64,000 bases of DNA from Pseudoalteromonas shioyasakiensis (lineage in GTDB: Bacteria > Pseudomonadota > Gammaproteobacteria > Enterobacterales > Alteromonadaceae): the NCBI RefSeq assembly GCF_019134595.1, contig NZ_CP077770.1, forward strand, positions 3,034,501-3,098,500. Direction: 5' to 3'. The notes beneath the pieces were generated by a model. The model worked only from the letters and a program-made list of their open reading frames with translations, did not search any database and was not told where the DNA came from. This document shows positions 43,202-52,771 of the stretch, piece after piece (position 1 is the first letter of the stretch; each line of letters opens with the position of its first letter). The position numbers were made by a program, and so were the translations under genes.

Positions 43202-43253
43202 TTAGTCAATAGAGCTAAGTAGTTAGTAATTTATTACTTAGTCTATTGACTAA
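43202..43253. repeat. long inverted repeat between the hydroxyacid dehydrogenase and DUF3192 genes
   Basis: TTAGTCAATAGA and CTAAGTA on the left pair with TACTTAG and TCTATTGACTAA on the right, a 19-bp stem with one bulged G (43214) and a 13-base loop. No T-tract follows on either strand, so it is not a standard intrinsic terminator. It starts 11 bases after the dehydrogenase stop. Confidence 0.85.
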
Positions 43254-43353
43254 AAACAACCTAAATAATTGATTTAGTTATGATTTAACAATTTGGCAAG
43301 CAGCTTGCTATTAAGTGAATAACTATAAAACAATTTCTTCGGGATAAAATAAC

Positions 43354-43734
43354 ATGAAAAAAGCACTTCTAATTGCCGCGCTAACTGCACCATTTTTAAC
43401 TGGTTGTGTCATTGCTGTTTCTGACGGTGAAGCTGACACACATTGGGCAGGTAACTCTTCTAGCTGGCAGAAACAGCATAAAAACAACCGTGAAGTGATT
43501 TCTAACCTTGCATTAGATACGAGCTACCAAACTGTATTAAATAAACTAAATACACCTAACTTTACCGAGTTATTAAAGCAAGGTGATGATGTTTACCAAG
43601 TATTATTCTATGCAACGCATAGTATTCACTCTGATGGCAAGATGACTAAAGACGAGTGTACGCCACTCGTATTTAAAAATGATAAGTTAATTGGCGTGGG
43701 TGATACGATTTATAAATCGCTAAGTAACGGCTAA
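43354..43734 (+). CDS. DUF3192 lipoprotein
   Basis: This 126-residue protein has a lipoprotein signal peptide with lipobox FLTGC (Cys18). The mature part fits DUF3192: NREVISNLALDTSYQTVLNKL, a SmpA/BamE-like helix-strand pattern, then VYQVLFYATHSIHSDGKMTKDECTPLVFKNDKLIGVGD in pieces. Such domains share the BamE/SmpA-like fold in outline, which is inference. The two remaining cysteines are few. It stands alone between two hairpins. Function unknown. Confidence 0.88.
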   Translation: MKKALLIAALTAPFLTGCVIAVSDGEADTHWAGNSSSWQKQHKNNREVISNLALDTSYQTVLNKLNTPNFTELLKQGDDVYQVLFYATHSIHSDGKMTKDECTPLVFKNDKLIGVGDTIYKSLSNG

Positions 43735-43753
43735 TTAGCATATTTAAGTTCTG

Positions 43754-43778
43754 TAAGTAGGCAGCTATTGCCTACTTA
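43754..43778. terminator. bidirectional hairpin between DUF3192 and the REC-GGDEF gene
   Basis: TAAGTAGGCA-GCTAT-TGCCTACTTA is a perfect 10-bp stem with a 5-base loop. It lies between convergent genes and its right arm includes the TAG stop of the response regulator (43772-43774). Neither side has a real T-tract, so termination efficiency is uncertain. Confidence 0.6.
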
Positions 43779-44695
43779 TGTTCGCTCACCGCTATCATTC
43801 TCGATACTATCTGATCTCGTCCGGCATCCTTAGCCTGATAAAGACCTAAATCAGCTTCTTCAAGCAAAGTTTGTTCTGCATAAACCTGACCATTTTCTGT
43901 GGTCGCAATACCTATACTAATTGTGACATGGTCAGCATTTAGCGACGCTTTGTGTGGAATGTTTAAATCATTCACGGCATTGCGCAATTTATTTGCAAAC
44001 GACATAGCCTCTTTCGCTGAAGTATTGGGTAACACCGCAGCAAACTCTTCACCACCATAACGAGCAACAAAGTCACTGCCTCGTTCACAAGCTCCAACTA
44101 AGGCATGAGCAATTTGTTTTAAGCAATCATCACCTGCTCGGTGACCATAGCAATCGTTGTAACGTTTAAAGTGATCAACATCCATCAATAACACCGATAA
44201 CGGGGTTTGATCTCGACGGCAACGACGCCACTCTCGCGCTAAATTTTCATCTAAATAACGTCGGTTTGGGATCTCTGTTAAGCCATCAATTGAGGCGAGC
44301 ATTTCGAGTAAGTCATTTTTTTGTTTGATCAGCAGCTGATTGCGCACTCGAGCACGCACGATAGCAGCACTAAATGGTTTAGTGATGTAGTCCATCGCGC
44401 CTAATTCAAGGCCCTTCGCTTCGTCATCATGGCTGGTATTGGCTGAAATAAATATTACAGGCAGCATACTGGTGGTCGCGCTTTCTTTTAATTTAGTAAG
44501 CACTTCGTAGCCGTCAATGCCGGGCATTACAATATCCAAGATCAACAAATCAACAGTTTGCGTTTTTAAAAACGTCAGTGCTTTTTCGCCACTCTCAACA
44601 CAAAAAACATCATAGTCTTGCTGCAATGTTTTCTCTAATACCAAGCGGTTTAACGGATCGTCATCAACAATCAGTACCTTGGCTCTTTTCAACAT
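43772..44695 (-). CDS. response regulator with diguanylate cyclase (REC-GGDEF)
   Basis: This 307-residue protein makes c-di-GMP from GTP under phosphorelay control. The receiver domain (1-120) has VLIVDDDPLNRLVLE, phosphoacceptor Asp in LLILDIVMPGIDGYEVL, the switch ISANTS and the Lys in ITKPFS. The GGDEF domain has DGLTEIPNRRYLDENL, MDVDHFKRYNDCYGH, and an intact GGEEF active site in ARYGGEEFAAVL, with the product-inhibition RxxD (RGSD) five residues before it. It overlaps the hybrid kinase upstream by 32 bases, so the two are translationally coupled and likely partners. Confidence 0.95.
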   Translation of the reverse strand: MLKRAKVLIVDDDPLNRLVLEKTLQQDYDVFCVESGEKALTFLKTQTVDLLILDIVMPGIDGYEVLTKLKESATTSMLPVIFISANTSHDDEAKGLELGAMDYITKPFSAAIVRARVRNQLLIKQKNDLLEMLASIDGLTEIPNRRYLDENLAREWRRCRRDQTPLSVLLMDVDHFKRYNDCYGHRAGDDCLKQIAHALVGACERGSDFVARYGGEEFAAVLPNTSAKEAMSFANKLRNAVNDLNIPHKASLNADHVTISIGIATTENGQVYAEQTLLEEADLGLYQAKDAGRDQIVSRMIAVSEHK

Positions 44696-47600
44696 CAGTA
44701 GATCCTTGTTCGATGATAAATGCGATGACCTGTTTCATTTGCCATTGCAACTCATCATTTAATTGTTCGGGCAGTTCGCCATCGGCCTTAAGCCTAGCTT
44801 CACATTGCTGAGCGCACGCTGACAATCGCTTAAAACCGAGATTTCCGGCTGACCCTTTTACATTATGAACCACACGGACCAACTCATCGGTAGTTTTTAA
44901 TGTAGAGATTTGTAATAACTGCTCTGCTGCCATAGTCGCAAACTTCGACAACATAGTTAATACTAACTTAGTATTGTTTGCAAACTGAGACAGTATAAAA
45001 GCTTGATCAAAAAAGACTTCTTTTGTGTTATCGAGTTCACTCATTGCTAAAAACAACTTACTAGCAACAATCGGTTTAGTTAAATGCTTATTCATACCCG
45101 CCGCGATTGAATGCTCAATATCTTCGCTTTCACTGTGTGCAGTGAGTGCGTAAATCGGCATTTGCTCTTTGGTGAATGACTGACGAATAATACGCGTTGC
45201 CTGACAACCATCCATTTCTGGCATCTGAATATCCATAAAAATGAGATCGGGCCTTAAGCTATTTGCCAGCTCAATGCCTTTTTCACCACTGTGTGCACAC
45301 ACAACGGTGACATCAATTTGCTCTAAAATGCTTTTAATAATGCTTAAATTAAGCGGGTTATCATCCACAGCCAGCACTAACGTGCCAGATAAATCAGTAC
45401 TAGAAGGCAATGAAACCAGTTCTTTTTTCACAGGCTCCGCGGCTTTATCAAGCTGTAAGCAAAAGCAAAATTCACTGCCTTTACCTTTTTCACTTTCAAG
45501 CTTAATTTCGCCTCCCATTAGCGCAACTTCGTACTTAACAATCGCTAAGCCTAAGCCAACCCCCTGATGAGAGCGCGTTAATGATTCATCACCTTGAGTA
45601 AATGCATCAAATAAGCGGCTTTGATCTGCCTTGCTAATACCAATGCCCGTGTCTTTAACAGTAAAACAAATGAGTTGCTGCTCAGCTGACTCTTCCACCA
45701 GCATTAAGTTTAGTGTCACTGTGCCCAGTTCGGTGAATTTTGCAGCGTTTGTCAGTAAATTAGCCAGTACTTGCTGCAAGCAAATTTGATCACCCACTAA
45801 GTTATCGCTAATGCTTTTATCGCATTCAACTTTAAACTCGATATCTTTATTTGCACATAATGGAGCGGTAATTCCCTCACAGTAGTCGATTAAGTCAGGC
45901 ACCCTAAAAGGGGTTTTATTAAGTTGTACTTGCGAGCTTTCAGCGCGGGCAAAATCGAGCATACGATTTAATAAAGTAAGCAAGCTATTGGCCGCTGATT
46001 TAGCTTGTTCGGCATGGTTACGCTGCGACTGTGTTAGCCCTTGCAATGCAATCACGTCAATTAAGCCTAGTACTGCATTGAGTGGTGTGCGAATTTCATG
46101 ACTGAGGTTAGCAATAAATCGGCTTTTAGCTAATGTTGCCCGCTCTGCGTCATCTTTTGCTGTTACTAAATCTGTCACATCCTGTACATGAACAACATAG
46201 TAATCAGGTGTTTGCTCAGCATTCCAAACTAATGACACACTAATTTGTAGCCAGCGCTGCTGCTCTTGTTGCTCAAGACTAAAGTGATAAACTTTTTTCT
46301 TCTCATGCAACAGCTCTGTCAGGGTATTTTTTAACGTCTGATAAGACGTCTCGGCAAATAAGTCTATTAATTTGAGGTCATTGGCGTTTTCAATTGCAAA
46401 TATTTTGCGTGCCGCTTTGTTTGCTTGTAGCACCTGATCATCAAGTGATACCAACAGCACCCCATTAGCGGCATATTCCATGGCGCTACGTAATTTTGCT
46501 TCGGAGCTTTGTAATGCATTGAGCGCATTATGCTGCTCGGTAATATCACGACCAATCGCCATGGTGCCAAGAAACTGCTGATGCTCGTTGTAAAATGGCA
46601 CGATGCTAAATAGATAACTGTTATCTTCGGTGGTCAATCTTTTTTGATAAGCTTGGCGGTCTTTGAGTACTTGCTTTTCAAGCTCGTTTAACTCGCCGTT
46701 ATCATCACTAATATCACATAATTGCTGGCCTACAAGCTTCTCTTGTGGCAAACCAATATAGCGCTCATACGCCTTATTACAGCCTAAAAACGAACCATCA
46801 ATATTCTTAAAATAAATTAGATCAGGTACGTTATTAAGCATGGTATTTAATAGCGCTAAGTGACGCTCTTTCGCATCAATACTACGACGCAATTGTTTTG
46901 ATTTTACCTGCACTTGCGAATCAAGCGCTTTATTTGCCTCTTGTAATGATTGGACTAGCTCTTCATTACGGCTAAACACTTTTTTCACACGGCTGAACCA
47001 AGGCTGCCAATCGACAGGAATACGATAATGAACCAACGCTTGTTTGCCTTCATCATGCTGCTCAAGATAATTCATTAAGTGTGTCATTGGTTTTACAAAA
47101 ATGCGCTGACTCAACCAAAAAACAGCGCTGAACATCATTACTAAGAACACACTCAAAAATGCGAACTCTAAAAAAATGTCGTAGCCTACAGGTTCACTCA
47201 GGGCTTGCTTTGATTCATAGAAACGAGTGTAAATAGGTAAGTTGGTAGCTTCTTGTACTAAATGACTGTGATTACTCTTGCGCATATCTACCGTGACATT
47301 GGGCCAATGTTCGCTAGCACTGACGGCTGTATTAAGCGCTGTTTTTGAGCTGGCAATGACTTGGTTATCTTGGTTGATAAAAATATACTCACCATAGTTA
47401 GGCGCTATTTTTGTTAACCAGTTAGAAATTGCTTTAAGGTCATAAATCAACACGATGTAATCGCGACTACTAGCGGCTCGTTGCTTGCCAATAGCAAAGT
47501 AGGCATGACCATTAATCGTCAACACAGAACTCGAAGCAAGTTTGTTGCTATTTATTGATAAAGGTCGAAATTTGTTATCTAACACACTGGTCAGAAACTC

Positions 47601-48092
47601 ACTTTTTGCTGTACTTCGGCGCTTAATATAAACAAAGCCTTGCTCATTAACATAAGCCACGGCTTCTAAAGATTGAATAAGTGACAGCGTGGTATTAAAA
47701 GACGGACCGAGGGCAATAACTCGCCGCCATTGATTAATTGCATAAGCCGTTGAGGCGAACTTTCCTTGCCCGACTATCTCCCCCACTCCATCGCCAACAC
47801 TTTGATAGTAATAGTGATCGTATTGATTCACATTACGTGCCCAACTAGGATCAAAATCATATGAAAGTGGCTGCTCGTAAAGCTTGAACATGGTGTCTAT
47901 GAGGCCATCTGCGGCACGCATAGCATGGCTAAGCTGAGCTGAAATATTATTAAAGCCGTTTTGCCTGCTTTCTATCGCCCGCTCAAGTTTTAAATTATAT
48001 AGGTGTAAACACAAAAAAAACGCCACCAGCAGCGGCACAATAAGTGCCACTGCTAAAGAGCGATAATAATGCTTTAACGGTAAAAAATTCAC
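44664..48092 (-). CDS. hybrid sensor histidine kinase (CACHE-like, PAS, HisKA, HATPase, REC, HPt)
   Basis: This 1142-residue kinase has two membrane segments (about 12-32 and 304-330) enclosing a periplasmic sensor of dCACHE type. A coiled coil (about 370-412) leads to PAS domains (about 420-530 and 540-640). HisKA carries the phosphoacceptor His in ANLSHEIRTPLNAVLG near 662. The HATPase shows LLTNAAKFT, VKDTGIGIS and GVGLGLAIVK. A receiver with Asp in LIFMDIQMPEMDG near 952 and an HPt with His in VHNVKGSAGNLGF near 1075 complete the relay. The downstream REC-GGDEF gene overlaps by 32 bases, so the HPt probably phosphorylates it. The stimulus is unknown. Confidence 0.94.
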   Translation of the reverse strand: MNFLPLKHYYRSLAVALIVPLLVAFFLCLHLYNLKLERAIESRQNGFNNISAQLSHAMRAADGLIDTMFKLYEQPLSYDFDPSWARNVNQYDHYYYQSVGDGVGEIVGQGKFASTAYAINQWRRVIALGPSFNTTLSLIQSLEAVAYVNEQGFVYIKRRSTAKSEFLTSVLDNKFRPLSINSNKLASSSVLTINGHAYFAIGKQRAASSRDYIVLIYDLKAISNWLTKIAPNYGEYIFINQDNQVIASSKTALNTAVSASEHWPNVTVDMRKSNHSHLVQEATNLPIYTRFYESKQALSEPVGYDIFLEFAFLSVFLVMMFSAVFWLSQRIFVKPMTHLMNYLEQHDEGKQALVHYRIPVDWQPWFSRVKKVFSRNEELVQSLQEANKALDSQVQVKSKQLRRSIDAKERHLALLNTMLNNVPDLIYFKNIDGSFLGCNKAYERYIGLPQEKLVGQQLCDISDDNGELNELEKQVLKDRQAYQKRLTTEDNSYLFSIVPFYNEHQQFLGTMAIGRDITEQHNALNALQSSEAKLRSAMEYAANGVLLVSLDDQVLQANKAARKIFAIENANDLKLIDLFAETSYQTLKNTLTELLHEKKKVYHFSLEQQEQQRWLQISVSLVWNAEQTPDYYVVHVQDVTDLVTAKDDAERATLAKSRFIANLSHEIRTPLNAVLGLIDVIALQGLTQSQRNHAEQAKSAANSLLTLLNRMLDFARAESSQVQLNKTPFRVPDLIDYCEGITAPLCANKDIEFKVECDKSISDNLVGDQICLQQVLANLLTNAAKFTELGTVTLNLMLVEESAEQQLICFTVKDTGIGISKADQSRLFDAFTQGDESLTRSHQGVGLGLAIVKYEVALMGGEIKLESEKGKGSEFCFCLQLDKAAEPVKKELVSLPSSTDLSGTLVLAVDDNPLNLSIIKSILEQIDVTVVCAHSGEKGIELANSLRPDLIFMDIQMPEMDGCQATRIIRQSFTKEQMPIYALTAHSESEDIEHSIAAGMNKHLTKPIVASKLFLAMSELDNTKEVFFDQAFILSQFANNTKLVLTMLSKFATMAAEQLLQISTLKTTDELVRVVHNVKGSAGNLGFKRLSACAQQCEARLKADGELPEQLNDELQWQMKQVIAFIIEQGSTDVEKSQGTDC

Positions 48093-48110
48093 TGGCTTAT
48101 AAGTACCTTA

Positions 48111-48136
48111 CCTCGTTAACAGCTAGGTTAACGAGG
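48111..48136. repeat. perfect inverted repeat between the PhoH-type and histidine kinase genes
   Basis: CCTCGTTAAC-AGCTAG-GTTAACGAGG is a 10-bp perfect stem with a 6-base loop, in the 62-bp gap. There is no immediate T-tract on the minus strand; one occurs about 20 bases later. It could terminate, partly attenuate or protect the PhoH messenger. Confidence 0.7.
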
Positions 48137-48154
48137 CATAGGAATACTGGCAAG

Positions 48155-49552
48155 TTATAAATTTTCTTCAGCAAAGCTGGCTAAGCGACTACGTACCACA
48201 CCGTTTAAGTTAACGGTAGCACTGCCCTGAAAATCTTTAAAACGTTCAACAATATAGGTTAAGCCTGAGGTAACTGGGGTGAGGTAGTTACTATCAATTT
48301 GCGCCAAGTTACCTGAGCAAATGAGTTTAGTGCCTTCACCGCAGCGAGTAATAATGGTCTTCAGTTGTGAAGCGGTTAAGTTTTGACTTTCATCCAAAAT
48401 AACAACCGCGTTTTGAATACTACGGCCACGCATAAAGTTTACTGATTTAAACTGTACGTTGGCTTTTTCCATAATGTAATTACGACTCGAAATTGGATTT
48501 TCATCCCCTTTATGCAGCACTTCTAAAGTATCTGTGATAGCAGCTAACCACGGCGCCATTTTCTCTTCTTCAGTGCCCGGTAAAAAGCCAATTGATTCAG
48601 CAATTTCTGGGGTATTACGAGTGACAATAACTTTATCGTAAATACCTTTTTCAATAATCATTTCAAGGGCACTAGCAAGAGCGAGTAAGGTTTTACCACA
48701 GCCGGCAGGGCCTGTTAAAATCACCAATTCAATACTTGGGTCAAGTAGCGCATCAAGTGCCATCCCTTGATACACATTTTTTGGCTTAACGCCCCAAGCG
48801 GTGTGGCTCATCAAGCGCTCAACACTAATATCCTTTAAAGTAATTTGTTTATCATCGTAGCTTGTTACTCGAGCTGCAAAGTGGTCGCTTTCATCTAAAA
48901 TATATTCATTGCAGAACACATCGCTAATCGTGCTTTTTGCCACATGATGATAGGTATCTCGGCCTTGCTGCTCTGTTTCGCACTCTCCAACCTGTTGCCA
49001 AAAATCACCTTCAATTTTTTTATAGCCGCTTGTAAGCAACGCTATGTCGTCAATTAATTGGTCTGTTCTGTAGTCTTCAACAAATTTAAGCCCTGCCCCC
49101 TTCGCTTTGAGGCGCATATTGATGTCTTTAGTGACAAGCACCACCTTGCTATCGCTGTGTTGCTTCTGTAAATGAACAGCACAATTGATGATGCGATGGT
49201 CGTTTTCGTTGCCTGGTAACCCCGAAATACTGTCTGCAAATAAATGGTCATTAACGATAATTAAGCGGCCACGAGATTCTGATTTAGCCTTTTTGTTACT
49301 AGGGAGCGCGACACCCTGCAACATTTGCTCTGGCGAAGCGTCCTTTAACACTTCATCTAAACCACGAATAGCAACACGGGCGTCACGGCTAACGTCATGT
49401 TTCCTATCTTTAATGTGGTCGAGCTCTTCTAATACTGTCATGGGGATAACAACATCATGTTCTTGGAAAGATAAATAAGCGAGGGGTTCGTGGAGTAATA
49501 CATTGGTATCGAGCACATACATTTTACTATCAAGGTTCGAAGCTTTTTCCAT
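48155..49552 (-). CDS. PIN-PhoH family ATPase (PhoH2-like)
   Basis: This 465-residue protein joins an N-terminal PIN nuclease domain to a C-terminal PhoH ATPase. The PIN acids appear in YVLDTNVLLHEP, VLEELDHIKDR and LVTKDINMRLKA, fitting RNase activity. The ATPase has Walker A LTGPAGCGKTLLALASA near residue 280 and Walker B NAVVILDESQNLT. Homologous PhoH2 proteins have been described as RNA helicase-RNases in mycobacteria, usually paired with an antitoxin-like gene, which is absent here. It stands alone upstream of the hybrid kinase, 62 bases away, on the same strand. Confidence 0.92.
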   Translation of the reverse strand: MEKASNLDSKMYVLDTNVLLHEPLAYLSFQEHDVVIPMTVLEELDHIKDRKHDVSRDARVAIRGLDEVLKDASPEQMLQGVALPSNKKAKSESRGRLIIVNDHLFADSISGLPGNENDHRIINCAVHLQKQHSDSKVVLVTKDINMRLKAKGAGLKFVEDYRTDQLIDDIALLTSGYKKIEGDFWQQVGECETEQQGRDTYHHVAKSTISDVFCNEYILDESDHFAARVTSYDDKQITLKDISVERLMSHTAWGVKPKNVYQGMALDALLDPSIELVILTGPAGCGKTLLALASALEMIIEKGIYDKVIVTRNTPEIAESIGFLPGTEEEKMAPWLAAITDTLEVLHKGDENPISSRNYIMEKANVQFKSVNFMRGRSIQNAVVILDESQNLTASQLKTIITRCGEGTKLICSGNLAQIDSNYLTPVTSGLTYIVERFKDFQGSATVNLNGVVRSRLASFAEENL

Positions 49553-49851
49553 AGCACTTTCCTTACGTTTTATGATTTTTATGCTATACCCAATAAACTA
49601 AACAAGCGGCGGATGAAGCTATGGTTTATTCGTCAGGTATATACTCAGTTTAGTCTATTTACGACAAAAGTCCTTTTTATGACAAACAAATATACAATTA
49701 TTTAACTGGTTAAAATACATACAATTTTTACCATTAATAATGGCTTAAAAAGGTTGACTAAATTTAATTGTGTGCGGCGAGTTTACTGCCTTGAAGTAGC
49801 ATGGCGTTACAGGTAACATAGCCGCCTTTTTTCTTCATAGACGAGACATAC

Positions 49852-52746
49852 ATGAATTTTTCCTTAGGTCAGCGTTGGATCAGTGATACTGAGTCAGATT
49901 TAGGATTAGGCACCGTTGTTGCCCTTGAAGGCCGTCAGGTCAGCATTTTATTTCCAGCCAGTGGAGAAAACAGAGTTTATTCTTTAACAGAAGCACCTGT
50001 TACTCGTGTCGCATTTAATCCAGGTGATATTATTCGCAGCGTTGAAGAGTGGGAATTAGAAGTCGAGTCTGTTGAAGAACAAGGCGAGTTACTATGCTAT
50101 CACGGCATTCGCGTTGATAATGGTGAAAAAGCGCAGTTAAAAGAAACCTTTTTAGATCACTTTATCAAATTCAATAAACCTCAAGACCGTTTATTTGCGG
50201 GCCAAGTGGACCGTTTTGACCGCTATACGCTTCGTTACCAAACTTGGCAGCACCAGTTTGAGCGCCAACAATCACCTTTAAAAGGTTTAGTTGGTCAACG
50301 TGCAAACCTTATTCCGCATCAGCTTTATATCGCACAAGAAGTGGGTAAACGTTTTGCACCACGCGTATTACTTTCTGATGAAGTGGGTTTAGGTAAAACC
50401 ATTGAAGCAGGTATGATTTTACATCAACAAATCATCAGTGGCCGTGCTAGCCGCGTATTGATTGTTGTGCCTGAAAACTTACAGCATCAGTGGTTAGTAG
50501 AAATGCTACGCCGCTTTAACTTACGTTTTTCAATCTTTGATGAAGAACGTTGTGATGAAGCATTTGCAGACTCTCCAAACGTATTCGAAACAGAACAGTT
50601 AGTACTTACTAGCCTTGAGTTCTTAAGCAAGAAAAAACGCTGGTTTGAGCAAGCAACTCTGGCTGATTGGGATTTATTGGTTGTTGATGAAGCGCACCAT
50701 TTAAGTATCAATAATGGTAAGCCAAGCACTGAATACCAACGTATGGCAGAGTTAAGCCAAGACATTCCGGGTCTTATCTTATTAACTGCAACGCCAGACC
50801 AACTTGGTCACCGCAGTCACTTTGCCCGCTTGCAATTACTCGACCCAGATCGTTTCTACGACTACGATGCGTTTGTTGAAGAAGAAAGTAACTACAAAGA
50901 GGTTGCTGAAGCTGCTAATCAATTACTGGGTGAAAAAGGCCTTGATGATACATCTCGTGCAACATTAAAAGAGCTATTAAAAGAAACCGATATCACTGAG
51001 CTTTTAGCCAAAGCAGAGCAAGGTGATGAAACGGCGCGCAACGAAATTTTATCAATGCTGCTGGACCGCCATGGTACGGGTCGTATTTTATTTAGAAATA
51101 GCCGCAGCGGTATTGATGGTTACCCAAGCCGTAAGCTTCATGCATACCCTATGGCAATGCCTAAACAATATAAAACGGCGATGTCGGTACTGGGTAACAT
51201 GGGCGGCATTCAAAATGCTGAATTAACGGCACTTCGTGCTCTATTCCCTGAAAAGATCTTCCAAGAGTTTGAAGGTGAAAATGCCAGCTGGGGCGCATTT
51301 GACCCACGTGTTGATTGGTTAATCGAAACCTTAAAAAACCTTAAACACGAAAAAGTACTGCTTATTTGTGCTAAAGCCGAAACCGCACTTAGCCTAGAAC
51401 AGATTTTACGTGAGCGTGAAGCAATTAAAGCCTCTGTTTTCCACGAAGGCATGTCGATTGTTGAACGTGACCGTGCAGCGGCTTACTTTGCCGATGAGTA
51501 CGACAGCGCCCAAATTCTACTTTGTTCTGAAATTGGTTCTGAAGGTCGTAACTTCCAATTCTCGCATCACCTAGTATTGTTTGATTTACCACTTAATCCA
51601 GACTTACTTGAGCAACGCATTGGTCGTCTTGACCGTATTGGTCAAACTCAAGACGTAAACATTCACGTGCCGTATTTTGAAAACACCGCACAAGAGGTGC
51701 TACTTCGTTGGTACAACGAAGGCTTAGATGCGTTTGAAACAACATCGACAACAGGGCAAATGCTGTATAAAGAGTATGGCGAAGAATTGCTTGAGTTTAT
51801 TGGTGCACACAATTGCGACGAAGAAGAGCTAGACCCACTACTAGAACAAGTTGCAGGTCAAAATGCCAAGCTTCGTAAGCAAATGGAAAGTGGTCGTGAC
51901 CGCTTACTAGAGCTGCATTCAAGTGGCCAAGGCCGAGCAGAAAGCCTTGTGGCTGATATCGAAGAGTTAGACGATCAATTCACGCTACCAAGCTATATGA
52001 TCAATGTTTTCGACACCTTTGGTGTAAGCCAAGAAGATAAAGGTGAAAATACCATTATCTTAAAACCAACTGAGCACATGCTAAATCCATCTTTCCCATG
52101 CTTAAAAGATGATGGCATCACAGTAACGTTTGATCGCAGCACCTCGCTTTCGCAAGAAGACGCCCACTTCATCAGCTGGGACCACCCTATGGTGCAAGGC
52201 AGCTTAGACATGATTTGTGATGATGACTTTGGTACTGCCTCTGTGGCATTACTGAAAAACAAAAAGCTACCTGCTGGTACCTTCTTTGTTGAGCTTATTT
52301 TCATTGCTGAAGCCATGGCGCCTAAAGCACTTCAGGTTGGCCGCTTCTTGCCGCCAACGCCTATTCGTATCTTATTAGATAAGGGCAGTAACAATCTGGC
52401 TGATAATGTTGCTTTTGATGCTTTCAATCAGCAGTTGTCTGCGGTTGGTCGCCAAACTGCAAGTAAATTAGCAAGCGCGCTACAAAGTGCCATTCATCCA
52501 ATGATCACCAGCGCACAAGGCATGGCACAAACCAAGCTAGAAGCACTGCGTGCTGAATCACTAGAGAAAATGCAAACTGCCCTTGGTGAAGAGCAAGCTC
52601 GTTTAACGGCACTTAAGCAGATCAACCCGAATATTCGTGATGAGGAGCTTAGCTTTTTTGATAAACAGCGTAGCGAACTCACGACTTACATCGAAAAAGC
52701 CCAAGTTAAACTGGATGCAATTCGTTTAATTGTCGTTTCACACTAA
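49852..52746 (+). CDS. rapA: RNA polymerase-associated ATPase RapA
   Basis: RapA is a Swi2/Snf2 ATPase that binds RNA polymerase and promotes recycling after transcription. The 964-residue length matches E. coli (968). N-terminal Tudor-like domains start NFSLGQRWISDTESDLGLG; motif I is LLSDEVGLGKTIEAGMI near 177, motif II is VVDEAHHLS near 279, and the helicase C-terminal part has SEGRNFQFSHHLVLFDLP and QRIGRLDRIGQ. The C-terminal RapA domain follows. Its start is preceded by a 299-bp AT-rich region in which I see no convincing promoter. Confidence 0.97.
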   Translation: MNFSLGQRWISDTESDLGLGTVVALEGRQVSILFPASGENRVYSLTEAPVTRVAFNPGDIIRSVEEWELEVESVEEQGELLCYHGIRVDNGEKAQLKETFLDHFIKFNKPQDRLFAGQVDRFDRYTLRYQTWQHQFERQQSPLKGLVGQRANLIPHQLYIAQEVGKRFAPRVLLSDEVGLGKTIEAGMILHQQIISGRASRVLIVVPENLQHQWLVEMLRRFNLRFSIFDEERCDEAFADSPNVFETEQLVLTSLEFLSKKKRWFEQATLADWDLLVVDEAHHLSINNGKPSTEYQRMAELSQDIPGLILLTATPDQLGHRSHFARLQLLDPDRFYDYDAFVEEESNYKEVAEAANQLLGEKGLDDTSRATLKELLKETDITELLAKAEQGDETARNEILSMLLDRHGTGRILFRNSRSGIDGYPSRKLHAYPMAMPKQYKTAMSVLGNMGGIQNAELTALRALFPEKIFQEFEGENASWGAFDPRVDWLIETLKNLKHEKVLLICAKAETALSLEQILREREAIKASVFHEGMSIVERDRAAAYFADEYDSAQILLCSEIGSEGRNFQFSHHLVLFDLPLNPDLLEQRIGRLDRIGQTQDVNIHVPYFENTAQEVLLRWYNEGLDAFETTSTTGQMLYKEYGEELLEFIGAHNCDEEELDPLLEQVAGQNAKLRKQMESGRDRLLELHSSGQGRAESLVADIEELDDQFTLPSYMINVFDTFGVSQEDKGENTIILKPTEHMLNPSFPCLKDDGITVTFDRSTSLSQEDAHFISWDHPMVQGSLDMICDDDFGTASVALLKNKKLPAGTFFVELIFIAEAMAPKALQVGRFLPPTPIRILLDKGSNNLADNVAFDAFNQQLSAVGRQTASKLASALQSAIHPMITSAQGMAQTKLEALRAESLEKMQTALGEEQARLTALKQINPNIRDEELSFFDKQRSELTTYIEKAQVKLDAIRLIVVSH

Positions 52747-52771
52747 CGTTAAATCGCTAAGCTAAAACCAT

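Noticed and set aside
49771..49832. A possible attenuator in the rapA leader (GCGGC at 49774 with GCCGC at 49821, followed by a T-tract)
   Set aside because: Only five pairs can form over a 40-base loop, and the local stem next to the T-tract is 4 bp plus bulges; too weak to call.
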